Below the pieces are notes generated by a model. It did no database searches. It was not told the DNA's origin and was given only the letters and a program-made list of their open reading frames with translations. Of a DNA stretch of 64,000 bases, positions 1 through 17,266 are shown piece after piece. Position 1 is the first letter of the stretch, and every line of letters begins with the position of its first letter. Source of the DNA: Acidovorax_G lacteus. Lineage in GTDB: Bacteria; Pseudomonadota; Gammaproteobacteria; Burkholderiales; Burkholderiaceae_C. Made by a program: the position numbers and the translations under genes. The stretch spans positions 124,001-188,000 of the forward strand of contig NZ_BAABEX010000013.1 of the NCBI RefSeq assembly GCF_039540375.1, in the 5' to 3' direction.

Positions 1-1679
1 ACAAGATGGACCGCACCGGCGCCAACTTCTTCAAGGTCTATGACCAGATGCGTCTGCGCCTGAAGGCCAACCCCGTGCCCGTGGTGATCCCCATCGGTGC
101 CGAAGACAACTTCAAGGGCGTGGTCGATCTGCTCAAGATGAAGGCCATCATCTGGGACGAAGCCTCCCAGGGCATGAAGTTCGACTACCAGGACATCCCC
201 GCAGATCTGGTTGAGTCGGCCAAGGAGTGGCGCGAGAAGATGGTCGAGGCTGCTGCCGAAGCGTCTGAAGACCTGATGAACAAGTACCTGGAAGAAGGCG
301 ATCTGTCGGAAGAAGAGATCAAGCTCGGCCTGCGTACGCGCACCATCGCGACCGAAATCCAGCCCATGCTGTGCGGCACCGCGTTCAAGAACAAGGGTGT
401 GCAGCGCATGCTGGACGCCGTGATCGACTACCTGCCTTCGCCCGTGGACATTCCCCCGGTGGCCGGTACCGACGAAGACGAGAAGGAAACCAGCCGCAAG
501 GCCGACGACGGCGAGAAGTTCTCGGCGCTGGCGTTCAAGCTGATGACCGACCCGTTCGTCGGCCAGCTGACCTTCGTGCGCGTGTACTCGGGCGTGCTCT
601 CCAAGGGCGACACCGTGTTCAACCCCGTCAAGGGCAAGAAAGAGCGCATCGGCCGTATCGTGCAGATGCACGCCAACGAGCGTCAGGAAGTGGACGAAAT
701 CCGTGCCGGCGACATCGCCGCGTGCGTGGGCCTGAAGGAAGTGACCACGGGTGAAACCCTGTGCGATCCCGATGCGATCGTGACGCTGGAGCGCATGGTG
801 TTCCCCGAGCCCGTGATCCGCCAGGCTGTGGAACCCAAGACCAAGGCCGACCAGGAAAAGATGGGTATCGCGCTGCAGCGCCTGGCCTCGGAAGATCCGT
901 CGTTCCGCGTGAACACCGACGAGGAATCCGGCCAGACCATCATCGCCGGCATGGGCGAGCTGCACCTCGAAATCATCGTGGACCGCATGAAGCGCGAATT
1001 CGGCGTGGAAGCCAACGTGGGCAAGCCCCAGGTGGCCTACCGCGAAACCATCCGCAAGAGCGCCACTGATGTCGAAGGCAAGTTCGTGCGCCAGTCGGGC
1101 GGTAAGGGCCAGTACGGTCACGTGGTGTTCACCGTGGAGCCGAACGAGCAGGGCAAGGGCTTTGAGTTCGTGGACGCGATCAAGGGCGGTGTGGTGCCGC
1201 GCGAGTACATCCCGGCAGTGGAAAAGGGCGTGATCGAAGCCCTGAACACCGGCGTGCTGGCTGGCTATCCCGTGGTGGATGTGAAGGTCACGCTGACCTT
1301 CGGTTCGTACCACGATGTGGACTCGTCCGAGCAAGCGTTCAAGATGGCCGCCATCTTCGGCTTCAAGGAAGGCTGCAAGAAGGCCAGCCCCGTGATCCTT
1401 GAGCCCATGATGGCCGTTGAAGTCGAAACGCCCGAAGACTACGCCGGCAACGTGATGGGCGACCTGTCGTCCCGCCGTGGCATGGTGCAGGGCATGGACG
1501 ACATGCCCGGCGGTGGCAAGACCATCAAGGCCGAAGTGCCGCTGTCGGAAATGTTCGGCTACTCGACCACGTTGCGCTCGATGTCGCAAGGCCGCGCCAC
1601 GTACACGATGGAGTTCAAGCACTACAGCGAAGCTCCGCGCAACGTGTCCGAGGCGATCATCGCCGCACGCGCCAAGTAA
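1..1679 (+). CDS. fusA: Elongation factor G (5'-truncated by window edge)
   Basis: This is the translocation GTPase of the ribosome, cytosolic. Only the last ~559 codons are present. The window opens inside the G4 guanine-recognition motif (the K-M-D of NKMD is visible), so the P-loop and switch regions lie upstream of base 1. The reading frame is open from base 3 and ends with TAA at 1677-1679. Domains II to V are complete, including a C-terminal EFG_IV/EFG_C region with SSRRGMVQGM. The product flows into tuf as in the standard str operon. The internal ATG at base 6 is not the start. Identification is certain; the only oddity is the truncation. Confidence 0.98.
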   Translation, partial: KMDRTGANFFKVYDQMRLRLKANPVPVVIPIGAEDNFKGVVDLLKMKAIIWDEASQGMKFDYQDIPADLVESAKEWREKMVEAAAEASEDLMNKYLEEGDLSEEEIKLGLRTRTIATEIQPMLCGTAFKNKGVQRMLDAVIDYLPSPVDIPPVAGTDEDEKETSRKADDGEKFSALAFKLMTDPFVGQLTFVRVYSGVLSKGDTVFNPVKGKKERIGRIVQMHANERQEVDEIRAGDIAACVGLKEVTTGETLCDPDAIVTLERMVFPEPVIRQAVEPKTKADQEKMGIALQRLASEDPSFRVNTDEESGQTIIAGMGELHLEIIVDRMKREFGVEANVGKPQVAYRETIRKSATDVEGKFVRQSGGKGQYGHVVFTVEPNEQGKGFEFVDAIKGGVVPREYIPAVEKGVIEALNTGVLAGYPVVDVKVTLTFGSYHDVDSSEQAFKMAAIFGFKEGCKKASPVILEPMMAVEVETPEDYAGNVMGDLSSRRGMVQGMDDMPGGGKTIKAEVPLSEMFGYSTTLRSMSQGRATYTMEFKHYSEAPRNVSEAIIAARAK

Positions 1680-1686
1680 CTGGCTT

Positions 1687-1720
1687 CGCCCGTGCCCCCA
1701 TGGGGCCGGGCGTCTTTCTT
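1687..1720 (+). terminator. Hairpin between fusA and tuf (attenuator-like)
   Basis: CGCCCG (1687-1692) plus GCCCC (1694-1698) pair with GGGGC (1702-1706) plus CGGGCG (1707-1712). One T is bulged and the loop is 3 nt. A T-rich stretch TCTTTCTTT follows. It may partly terminate fusA transcription or set the fusA:tuf ratio. The U-tract is interrupted, so full termination is unlikely. Confidence 0.45.
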
Positions 1721-1824
1721 TCCTGTCTGCGATCCGGTGCCGCCCTGTTCCCGTGCGGGGCGAACCAGCAACCGGATGCAGACATTAAACCGCACACGGG
1801 AACGCTCTTTACTGGAGAATTGAA

Positions 1825-3015
<1,191 letters not shown>

Positions 3016-3027
3016 TTGATCCAACGG

Positions 3028-3103
3028 AGGGGTATAGCTCAATTGGCAGAGCGTCGGTCTCCAAAACCGAAGGTTGTAGGTTCGATTCCTACTGCCCCTG
3101 CCA
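3028..3103 (+). tRNA. trpT: tRNA-Trp (CCA anticodon)
   Basis: A 76-nt cloverleaf with an encoded CCA end (3101-3103). The acceptor stem AGGGGTA/TGCCCCT pairs fully with one G-T. The anticodon loop CTCCAAA puts CCA at 3061-3063. It sits between tuf and secE, a common betaproteobacterial arrangement, and probably shares the tuf transcript. Confidence 0.96.
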
Positions 3104-3127
3104 CCTAAAAAGGTGGAAAAAAGCAAA

Positions 3128-3155
3128 GCCCGCCCTCTGGCGGGCTTGCGTGTCT
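3128..3155 (+). terminator. Hairpin downstream of tRNA-Trp
   Basis: GCCCGCC (3128-3134) pairs with GGCGGGC (3139-3145) around a CTCT loop, followed by TTGCGTGTCTT. The T-run is poor, so this is a weak or partial terminator, or a processing hairpin between the tRNA and secE. Confidence 0.4.
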
Positions 3156-3193
3156 TGGCGAATCAACTGTTTGCAGCCTTTAGTAGTCTTCCA

Positions 3194-3577
3194 ATGAGCA
3201 CATCGCAAGTTGAAACGGTTAGCAGCGGGGCCGATAAGGCCAAGCTGGCCGTCGTGATCGCCCTGGTGCTGGCATCCGTGGCGGGCTTTTATCTGCTTGC
3301 CAAGCAGGGTGTTTGGGTGCAGTGGGCAGCCCTCATTGTCGGGCTTGCGGTAGCGGCTGGCGTGTTCCTGGTGTCTGAGCCTGGTAAGCAGTTCGTTGCT
3401 TTTGCAAAGGACTCTTGGAAAGAGGTCAAGAAAGTCGTCTGGCCGACCCGCAAAGAGACGATGCAGATGACGGCGTATGTGTTCGCATTCGTCGTGGTGA
3501 TGGCGCTCTTTCTTTGGTTGACTGACAAGACGCTTGAGTGGGTTCTGTACGACTTGATTCTCGGTTGGAGGAAGTAA
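3194..3577 (+). CDS. secE: Preprotein translocase subunit SecE
   Basis: This is the small essential subunit of the SecYEG channel in the inner membrane. It has 127 residues, the three-helix proteobacterial form. Two hydrophobic helices (about residues 15-35 and 40-60) precede the amphipathic signature SWKEVKKVVWPTRKET, then the conserved last membrane helix. The ATG at 3194 was chosen because an upstream in-frame ATG (3113) would add 27 residues reading out of the tRNA trailer. The stop codon shares one base with the nusG start (TAATG). Confidence 0.95.
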   Translation: MSTSQVETVSSGADKAKLAVVIALVLASVAGFYLLAKQGVWVQWAALIVGLAVAAGVFLVSEPGKQFVAFAKDSWKEVKKVVWPTRKETMQMTAYVFAFVVVMALFLWLTDKTLEWVLYDLILGWRK

Positions 3578-4170
3578 TGTCGCCTGAATTGGAAGCGGGA
3601 AATCCGGTGACCGCCGCGTCGACTCAGGCCTCGAATCCTGATTTGCGCTGGTACATCGTCCATGCCTATTCGGGCATGGAAAAAGCTGTCGAACGCAACA
3701 TCCAAGAGCGAATTGCGCGCTCGGGCATGCAGCAGAAGTTTGGTCGCATTCTCGTGCCCACCGAAGAAGTCGTGGAAATGAAGAACGGTCAACGCAAGAC
3801 GACCGAGCGACGCCTTTTCCCTGGCTATGTCTTCGTTGAAATGGTCATGGACGACGACACGTGGCACTTGGTGAAGCACACCAGCAAGGTCACGGGTTTC
3901 GTTGGCGGGGCTAAGAATCGACCTGCTCCTATTTCGGAAGAAGAAGTCCAAAAGATCGTCAACCAGATCCAGGAAGGGACTGATCGGCCGCGCCACAAGA
4001 TCGAATTCATGGTTGGCGAGCTGGTGCGTGTCAAGGAAGGCCCCTTCACGGACTTCAACGGCTCTGTGGAAGAGGTCAACTACGAAAAGAACCGGCTGCG
4101 TGTGTCGGTCATGATTTTTGGTCGCTCCACGCCCGTGGAGCTGGAGTTCGCTCAGGTCGAGAAGACCTGA
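3577..4170 (+). CDS. nusG: Transcription termination/antitermination protein NusG
   Basis: NusG binds RNA polymerase and links it to Rho or to the ribosome. The 197-residue product has the NGN domain (RWYIVHAYSGMEKAVERN, about residues 25-42) and a C-terminal KOW domain (VGELVRVKEGPFTDFNG). It is slightly longer than the enteric protein because of an N-terminal tail of about 20 residues. The start ATG overlaps the secE stop by one base and is preceded by GGAGGAAG, so the two genes are translationally coupled. Confidence 0.96.
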   Translation: MSPELEAGNPVTAASTQASNPDLRWYIVHAYSGMEKAVERNIQERIARSGMQQKFGRILVPTEEVVEMKNGQRKTTERRLFPGYVFVEMVMDDDTWHLVKHTSKVTGFVGGAKNRPAPISEEEVQKIVNQIQEGTDRPRHKIEFMVGELVRVKEGPFTDFNGSVEEVNYEKNRLRVSVMIFGRSTPVELEFAQVEKT

Positions 4171-4267
4171 CCGAAAGCACCTTACTCGGCTCGGTGCCCA
4201 CAAGAGCCGTTGATTTCCGGGGAGCCTGCATCTTGTGAGGCGCTAGTACCCGGCAGGAGTGTCAAGC

Positions 4268-4699
4268 ATGGCGAAAAAGATCGTCGGCTTTATCAAGCTG
4301 CAAGTGCCAGCAGGTAAGGCCAATCCCTCTCCCCCGATCGGTCCCGCTCTGGGTCAGCGCGGCCTCAACATCATGGAGTTCTGCAAGGCGTTCAACGCCC
4401 AGACCCAAGGTGTGGAGCCTGGCTTGCCGCTGCCAGTGGTGATCACGGCTTTTGCTGACAAGAGCTTCACCTTCATCATCAAGACCCCCCCCGCTACGAC
4501 GCTGATCAAGAAGGCGATCAAGCTGGAAAAGGGCTCTTCGAATGCTTTGAAGATCAAGGTCGGCAAGATCACCCGCGCACAGCTGGAAGAAATCGCCAAG
4601 ACCAAGCTGAAGGACATGAACGCAGCCGATGTGGACGCCGCAGTGCGTACGTTGGCCGGCTCGGCCCGCTCGATGGGCGTGACGGTGGAGGGTCTCTAA
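4268..4699 (+). CDS. rplK: 50S ribosomal protein L11
   Basis: L11 forms the base of the ribosomal stalk at the GTPase centre. The product has 143 residues, the standard length, with the proline-rich N-terminal domain (GKANPSPPIGPALGQRG) and the C-terminal rRNA-binding domain. I use the ATG beginning MAKKIVGF (4268) because it follows GGAG at a good distance; an in-frame ATG three codons earlier is less likely. rplA begins directly after its stop codon. Confidence 0.97.
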   Translation: MAKKIVGFIKLQVPAGKANPSPPIGPALGQRGLNIMEFCKAFNAQTQGVEPGLPLPVVITAFADKSFTFIIKTPPATTLIKKAIKLEKGSSNALKIKVGKITRAQLEEIAKTKLKDMNAADVDAAVRTLAGSARSMGVTVEGL

Positions 4700-5395
4700 A
4701 TGGCAAAGCTCACGAAGAAGCAAAAGGCCCTGCAAGGCAAGGTGGACAGCACGAAGCTGTACGCACTGGGCGAGGCCCTGGCCTTGGTCAAGGAAGCTGC
4801 AACGGCCAAGTTCGACGAGTCGATCGACGTTGCTGTGCAACTGGGTATCGACGCCAAGAAGTCGGACCAAGTGGTACGTGGCGCCGTGGTGCTGCCCCAT
4901 GGTACGGGCAAGACGACCCGCGTGGCGGTCTTCGCGCAGGGCGCAAAGGCTGAAGAAGCCAAGGCTGCCGGTGCAGACGTCGTTGGCATGGACGATCTTG
5001 CCGCTCGCGTGAAGGCTGGCGACATGCCGTTCGACGTGGTCATCGCAGCCCCGGACGCCATGCGCGTGGTGGGTACTCTGGGTCAGATTCTGGGCCCCCG
5101 TGGCCTGATGCCGAACCCCAAGGTCGGTACGGTGACGCCCGATGTGGCTACTGCTGTCAAGAATGCAAAGGCGGGTCAGGTGCAGTTCCGTGTGGACAAG
5201 GCCGGTATCGTGCATTCGACCATCGGCCGACGCTCATTCGAGAACGACAAGCTGCAGGGCAACCTGTCGGCTCTGATCGAAGCGTTGAACAAGGCCAAGC
5301 CTGCTTCGAGCAAGGGCCTGTACCTGCGCAAGGTGGCGGTGTCTTCGACCATGGGCCTGGGTGTTCGCGTGGATACCCAATCCATTGCAGCGTAA
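4700..5395 (+). CDS. rplA: 50S ribosomal protein L1
   Basis: L1 binds 23S rRNA at the E-site stalk and in many bacteria represses its own L11-L1 operon. The 231-residue product has the L1 signature around GPRGLMPNPKVGTV. Its ATG starts immediately after the rplK stop, so the two genes form one translational unit. The mRNA continues into the L10 leader. Confidence 0.97.
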   Translation: MAKLTKKQKALQGKVDSTKLYALGEALALVKEAATAKFDESIDVAVQLGIDAKKSDQVVRGAVVLPHGTGKTTRVAVFAQGAKAEEAKAAGADVVGMDDLAARVKAGDMPFDVVIAAPDAMRVVGTLGQILGPRGLMPNPKVGTVTPDVATAVKNAKAGQVQFRVDKAGIVHSTIGRRSFENDKLQGNLSALIEALNKAKPASSKGLYLRKVAVSSTMGLGVRVDTQSIAA

Positions 5396-5469
5396 GCGTT
5401 GTGAATCTTGAGGTGCCCATGTGGCGCCTCAGTGGTGGGCCGGCCTCGATATGGGGCTGGGCCATCCAA

Positions 5470-5600
5470 GACCGCTGGTGCATGGCTTGCCATGCTTAAT
5501 GTGTAAACGCCAGCGCAGATGGCGATCCCGCTGCAGATGGATGAAATCCTCAACAGTTGGTCGCTGCAACAAGAGCGTGTCAAACGGTGCAAACCGGAAG
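5470..5600 (+). promoter_or_regulatory. Ribosomal protein L10 leader of rplJL
   Basis: The 226-nt gap between rplA and rplJ holds a structured leader. CTGG (5475-5478) pairs with CCAG (5510-5513) and encloses a perfect hairpin GCATGG-CTTG-CCATGC (5480-5495), followed by an A-rich unpaired arm (TTAATGTGTAAACG). This resembles the kinked stem bound by the L10(L12)4 complex, which represses rplJL translation. The match is from memory of the class, not from a covariance search. Confidence 0.65.
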
Positions 5601-5621
5601 ACACATACGAAGGAGTAGACC

Positions 5622-6128
5622 TTGAGTCTGAATCGCAGTGAGAAAGAAGCGGTCATCAACGAAGTGACCAGCCTCGCCGCTAAAGCTCAAACGCTCGTGA
5701 TCGCGGAATACCGTGGCATCACGGTGGCCGACATGACCAAACTGCGCGTCGAAGCTCGCAGCAAGGGTGTGAGCCTGAGTGTTCTCAAGAACACGCTGGC
5801 CCGCCGTGCTGTGGCTGGAAGTCAGTTTGACGTGGTGGCCGACCAGATGACTGGTCCGCTGATCTATGGCTTCTCTGAAGACGCAGTGGCCGCCGCCAAG
5901 GTGGTGGCCGATTTCGCGAAGACCAACGACAAGCTGGTCATTCGTGGTGGCGCCTTCGCGGGTAAAGCCCTGGATGTGAACGGCGTGAAGCAATTGGCCA
6001 ACATCCCCTCGAAAGAGGTGCTGCTGGCCCAGCTGTGTGGCTTGCTCAAGTCGCCGATCTCCCGCACCGCCGTGGTGCTGGGTGCCTTGGCGGCGAAAAA
6101 GGGCGAAGGCGAACCTGCCGCAGCGTGA
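5622..6128 (+). CDS. rplJ: 50S ribosomal protein L10 (TTG start)
   Basis: L10 anchors the L7/L12 dimers of the stalk. The 168-residue product begins MSLNRSEKEAV, the usual betaproteobacterial N-terminus. The start codon is TTG, preceded by AGGAG (5611-5615). A weak start under a repressor leader fits autoregulated expression. rplL follows 48 nt downstream. Confidence 0.96.
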   Translation: MSLNRSEKEAVINEVTSLAAKAQTLVIAEYRGITVADMTKLRVEARSKGVSLSVLKNTLARRAVAGSQFDVVADQMTGPLIYGFSEDAVAAAKVVADFAKTNDKLVIRGGAFAGKALDVNGVKQLANIPSKEVLLAQLCGLLKSPISRTAVVLGALAAKKGEGEPAAA

Positions 6129-6176
6129 AGCTGGGTATTCGTCCGACCTGTATCAACCAATTGTTAGGAAATCAAA

Positions 6177-6557
6177 ATGGCATTCGATAAAGACGCATTT
6201 CTGACGGCTCTGGACAGCATGACCGTCATGGAACTCAATGACCTGGTGAAGGCCATTGAAGAGAAATTTGGCGTGAGCGCTGCTGCCATGGCCGCTCCCG
6301 CTGCCGGTGGTGCTGCTGGTGGTGGTGCTGCTGCAGCCGAAGAGAAGACGGAATTCAACGTCGTGCTGGCCGATGCTGGTGCCAACAAGGTGGCCGTCAT
6401 CAAGGCCGTGCGCGAAATCACCGGTCTGGGCCTCAAGGAAGCCAAGGATCTGGTGGACGGCGCACCGAAGAACGTCAAGGAAGGCATCGCCAAGGCCGAC
6501 GCCGAAGCCGCTGTCAAGAAGCTGGTGGAAGCCGGCGCCAAGGCCGAACTCAAGTAA
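6177..6557 (+). CDS. rplL: 50S ribosomal protein L7/L12
   Basis: This is the multicopy stalk protein that recruits translation factors. The 126-residue product has an N-terminal dimerisation helix, an Ala/Gly-rich hinge (about residues 38-52), and a C-terminal factor-binding domain (GANKVAVIKAVREITGLGLKEAKD region). It is well preceded by AGGAAATCAAA before the ATG. It is the last ribosomal protein gene before the attenuator region upstream of rpoB. Confidence 0.97.
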   Translation: MAFDKDAFLTALDSMTVMELNDLVKAIEEKFGVSAAAMAAPAAGGAAGGGAAAAEEKTEFNVVLADAGANKVAVIKAVREITGLGLKEAKDLVDGAPKNVKEGIAKADAEAAVKKLVEAGAKAELK

Positions 6558-6573
6558 TTCGGTCTCTATCAAG

Positions 6574-6606
6574 GGCTGGAGTGCTCCGCAAGGGCCTCCA
6601 GCCTTT
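6574..6606 (+). terminator. rplL-rpoB attenuator hairpin
   Basis: GGCTGGAG (6574-6581) pairs with CTCCAGCC (6596-6603) across a 14-nt loop and is followed by TTT. It lies just after rplL, where many bacteria attenuate transcription so that less rpoBC than rplJL mRNA is made. The short T-run suggests partial termination. Confidence 0.55.
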
Positions 6607-6621
6607 GGCGCTTTCAGAGTC

Positions 6622-6658
6622 CACTCGAAAACCAGGCCAATCTCCTGGTTTTCGAGTG
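6622..6658 (+). promoter_or_regulatory. Perfect 15-bp inverted repeat upstream of rpoB
   Basis: CACTCGAAAACCAGG (6622-6636) and its exact complement CCTGGTTTTCGAGTG (6644-6658) are separated by 7 nt. No T-run follows, so it is not a classic terminator. In Escherichia coli the equivalent gap holds an RNase III processing stem; this stem could play that role. Confidence 0.55.
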
Positions 6659-6815
6659 TCTTCTGACAATCCCGACAGCAGAAGACGCCTTGGTTCGGGC
6701 GATGTGCAACGCATCGCCGTCCGCCATGGTTGGTAGTGGCCAACCGCCAAGCCCGCACACCGCCGCTGCGGGACCGTCGTCGAAGACCCAGGACTCATCT
6801 TAGCCCGGAGATCTC

Positions 6816-10928
<4,113 letters not shown>

Positions 10929-10948
10929 TTTGATAGGGAAAGAGCCCC

Positions 10949-15172
<4,224 letters not shown>

Positions 15173-15195
15173 GCTCCGCCTAGAGCCTGCCGCTT

Positions 15196-15231
15196 CCCGC
15201 GCAGCCCAGCCGGCTGCGCGGGATTTTTTTT
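15196..15231 (+). terminator. Intrinsic terminator of the rpoBC operon
   Basis: CCCGCGCAGCC (15196-15206) pairs perfectly with GGCTGCGCGGG (15212-15222) around a 5-nt loop, then A and eight T's. This is the clearest Rho-independent terminator in the window. Confidence 0.93.
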
Positions 15232-15270
15232 GCCCAGCCCCCAGGGCTGATTCACTGACTCGATCCTTCC

Positions 15271-16662
15271 ATGACCTCTACGTCGAACCCACAGCGCCCG
15301 CCTGCAACTGGGCCATCTGCGCGGCCCGAGCGCAGCGAGTCACTGTCGGCTCCGTTATGGCAACTGCTGACGGCGGCAGCGCAGGCGCTGCAGGCGATCG
15401 CGGCGGGGCAGTCGGGCACCCAGGCCGTCGAGGGACTGAACGCCGCGTTGAGGCCGGGCAGCCAGGCGCTGTTGTTTCATGCCCTCAGGCATCTCGGGCA
15501 GGCGCGGGCCTTGACTCGCCAACTGGTCCCGCGCAAGCCGCCGCCAGCCGCGGAGGCCCTTCTACAACTGGTGCTGGGTCTGGCGTGCGACGAGGCCTCC
15601 TGTCCGTATCCTGCACATACCCTGGTCGATCAGGCCGTGGAGGCGGCCAAGCGCCATCCGCGCATGCGGCCGCAGTCGGGGCTGGTAAACGCCTGCCTGC
15701 GACGGTGGATGCGAGATCGCACGGCGCTCCTGGCCGCCTGTGAGGGCCTGGAGGCCCGCTGGAATCACCCGGCCTGGTGGATTGAGCGTTTGCAGGCCGA
15801 CCATCCCGATGCCTGGCCCATGATCCTGCAGGCCAACCAGCGCCAGGCCCCGCTGACCCTGCGGGTCAATCGCTCGCGTGTCACGCGGGACCGGTATCTG
15901 GAGTTGCTCGTGCAGCAGGGGCTCGAGGGCGTGCCAGTAGGGCCGCAGGGCATCGCCTTGCGGCGTGCCGTACCCGTCGGGGCCCTGCCGCATTTCCTGG
16001 ATGGATGGGTGTCGGTGCAGGATGAGGCGGCGCAACGGGCGGCCCCGTTGCTGCTACAGGGTTTGCAGGTGCCGGGGACCGTGTGTCGGGTATTGGATGC
16101 CTGCGCAGCACCAGGGGGGAAAACCGCGCACCTGCTGGAATGCGGGGGCGACGATATCCAGGTGACCGCCCTGGAGGTGGATGCCGAGCGCGCCGACCGC
16201 ATTCACAGCACTCTGAACCGCCTTCGATTGCAGGCTACGGTGCTGGTGGCCGACGCCGGAGATCCGGCTAGCTGGCCCGAGGACGCCCGGCAACCTTACG
16301 ACGGCATTTTGTTGGATGCGCCCTGTACAGCCTCGGGAATCGTCCGGCGTCATCCCGATATCCGCTGGTTGCGCCGACCGGGCGATATTGACCAGCTTGC
16401 GCGTGAGCAGGACCGGCTTCTGCGTGCGCTGTGGCCTCTGGTGAAGCCCGGAGGCCGTCTGTTGTATTGCACCTGTTCGGTGTTCCGCGCTGAGGGGGCG
16501 CTTCAGATCGGGGCGTTTCTTGCACACAACACCGATGCCCGGCTGTTGCCTTCGCCCGGGCATTTGCTGCCCGGGGGGGCTGCCTCCGGCGCTGCTGTCC
16601 CTGACAATCAGGCCGGTGACCACGACGGCTTCTATTACGCACTGCTGGAAAAAAGGCCCTGA
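15271..16662 (+). CDS. rsmB: 16S rRNA (cytosine-967-C5)-methyltransferase RsmB
   Basis: RsmB methylates C967 of 16S rRNA using S-adenosylmethionine. The 463-residue protein has an N-terminal NusB-like RNA-binding domain (about 25-165) and a C-terminal Rossmann domain. Motif I is LDACAAPGGKTAHLLE, the proline-cysteine motif is DAPCTASGIVRRHPDIRW, and the nucleophile cysteine is in YCTCS (about residue 402). It has a slightly long N-terminal tail. It is first in a row continuing with the DUF4390 gene and ntrYX, an order typical of betaproteobacteria. Confidence 0.93.
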   Translation: MTSTSNPQRPPATGPSARPERSESLSAPLWQLLTAAAQALQAIAAGQSGTQAVEGLNAALRPGSQALLFHALRHLGQARALTRQLVPRKPPPAAEALLQLVLGLACDEASCPYPAHTLVDQAVEAAKRHPRMRPQSGLVNACLRRWMRDRTALLAACEGLEARWNHPAWWIERLQADHPDAWPMILQANQRQAPLTLRVNRSRVTRDRYLELLVQQGLEGVPVGPQGIALRRAVPVGALPHFLDGWVSVQDEAAQRAAPLLLQGLQVPGTVCRVLDACAAPGGKTAHLLECGGDDIQVTALEVDAERADRIHSTLNRLRLQATVLVADAGDPASWPEDARQPYDGILLDAPCTASGIVRRHPDIRWLRRPGDIDQLAREQDRLLRALWPLVKPGGRLLYCTCSVFRAEGALQIGAFLAHNTDARLLPSPGHLLPGGAASGAAVPDNQAGDHDGFYYALLEKRP

Positions 16663-17266
16663 TGCTCCGCGCAGAGCCTGGGCCTTCCTGCGGTGGCTGC
16701 CGCTGCTGGTCTGCCTGGCCTGGTGGGCTGGACCCGCACGGGCGGTTGAGGGGGGGGCGCTCAAGCTCGAGCGTGGCGATGACGGTCTGTACCTCAGCAC
16801 TGTCCTGCAGTTCAACTTGCCAGACCTTGCACGCGATGCCCTTGAGAAGGGCATTCCGCTGTACTTTGTCGCCGAAGTCGAAATGGTCCGCGACCGGTGG
16901 TACTGGTCGGACAAGCAGGTGGCCCAAACCTTCCGTTACCTCCGTCTGAGCTATCAACCCCTCACACGGCGTTGGCGGCTGAGCCTGTCGCCCCAACCTT
17001 TGAACACCGGGGGACTCGGGGTTGCATTGGGCCAGAACTTCGATGAGCTGGAAGACGCACTGGCCGCCATGAAGCGCATCACGCGCTGGCGGATTGCCGA
17101 CCTGACTGCCCTGGATGTCGATCAGGGCCACACGGTGCAACTGCGGTTCCGGCTGGATCTGTCGCAACTACCCCGGCCTTTCCAAATCGGCGCAGTCGGG
17201 CAGTCCGGCTGGAACCTGCTGGTCGTGCGCAGCCAGCGTTGGCCCTTGCCTGAAGGGGCGCGTTGA
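16616..17266 (+). CDS. DUF4390 domain-containing secreted protein
   Basis: The function of this family is unknown. The product has a hydrophobic signal (FLRWLPLLVCLAWWAGPARA, cleaved after A-R-A) and a mature domain of about 165 residues with the DUF4390 pattern (YFVAEVEMVRDRWYW, YRLRLS-type strand, FRLDLSQLPRPFQI). The start is uncertain. There is no in-frame ATG near the signal peptide, and the ATG at 16662 that touches the rsmB stop is in another frame. I give GTG 16616, which overlaps rsmB by 47 nt. The stop overlaps the ntrY start (TGATG), so it is probably coupled to the sensor kinase. Confidence 0.75.
   Translation: MTTTASITHCWKKGPDAPRRAWAFLRWLPLLVCLAWWAGPARAVEGGALKLERGDDGLYLSTVLQFNLPDLARDALEKGIPLYFVAEVEMVRDRWYWSDKQVAQTFRYLRLSYQPLTRRWRLSLSPQPLNTGGLGVALGQNFDELEDALAAMKRITRWRIADLTALDVDQGHTVQLRFRLDLSQLPRPFQIGAVGQSGWNLLVVRSQRWPLPEGAR

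Noticed and set aside
16662..16949. Open frame starting at the ATG that overlaps the rsmB stop
   Set aside because: Its product is Cys/Trp/Ser-rich and unlike any family; the DUF4390 protein is in a different frame.
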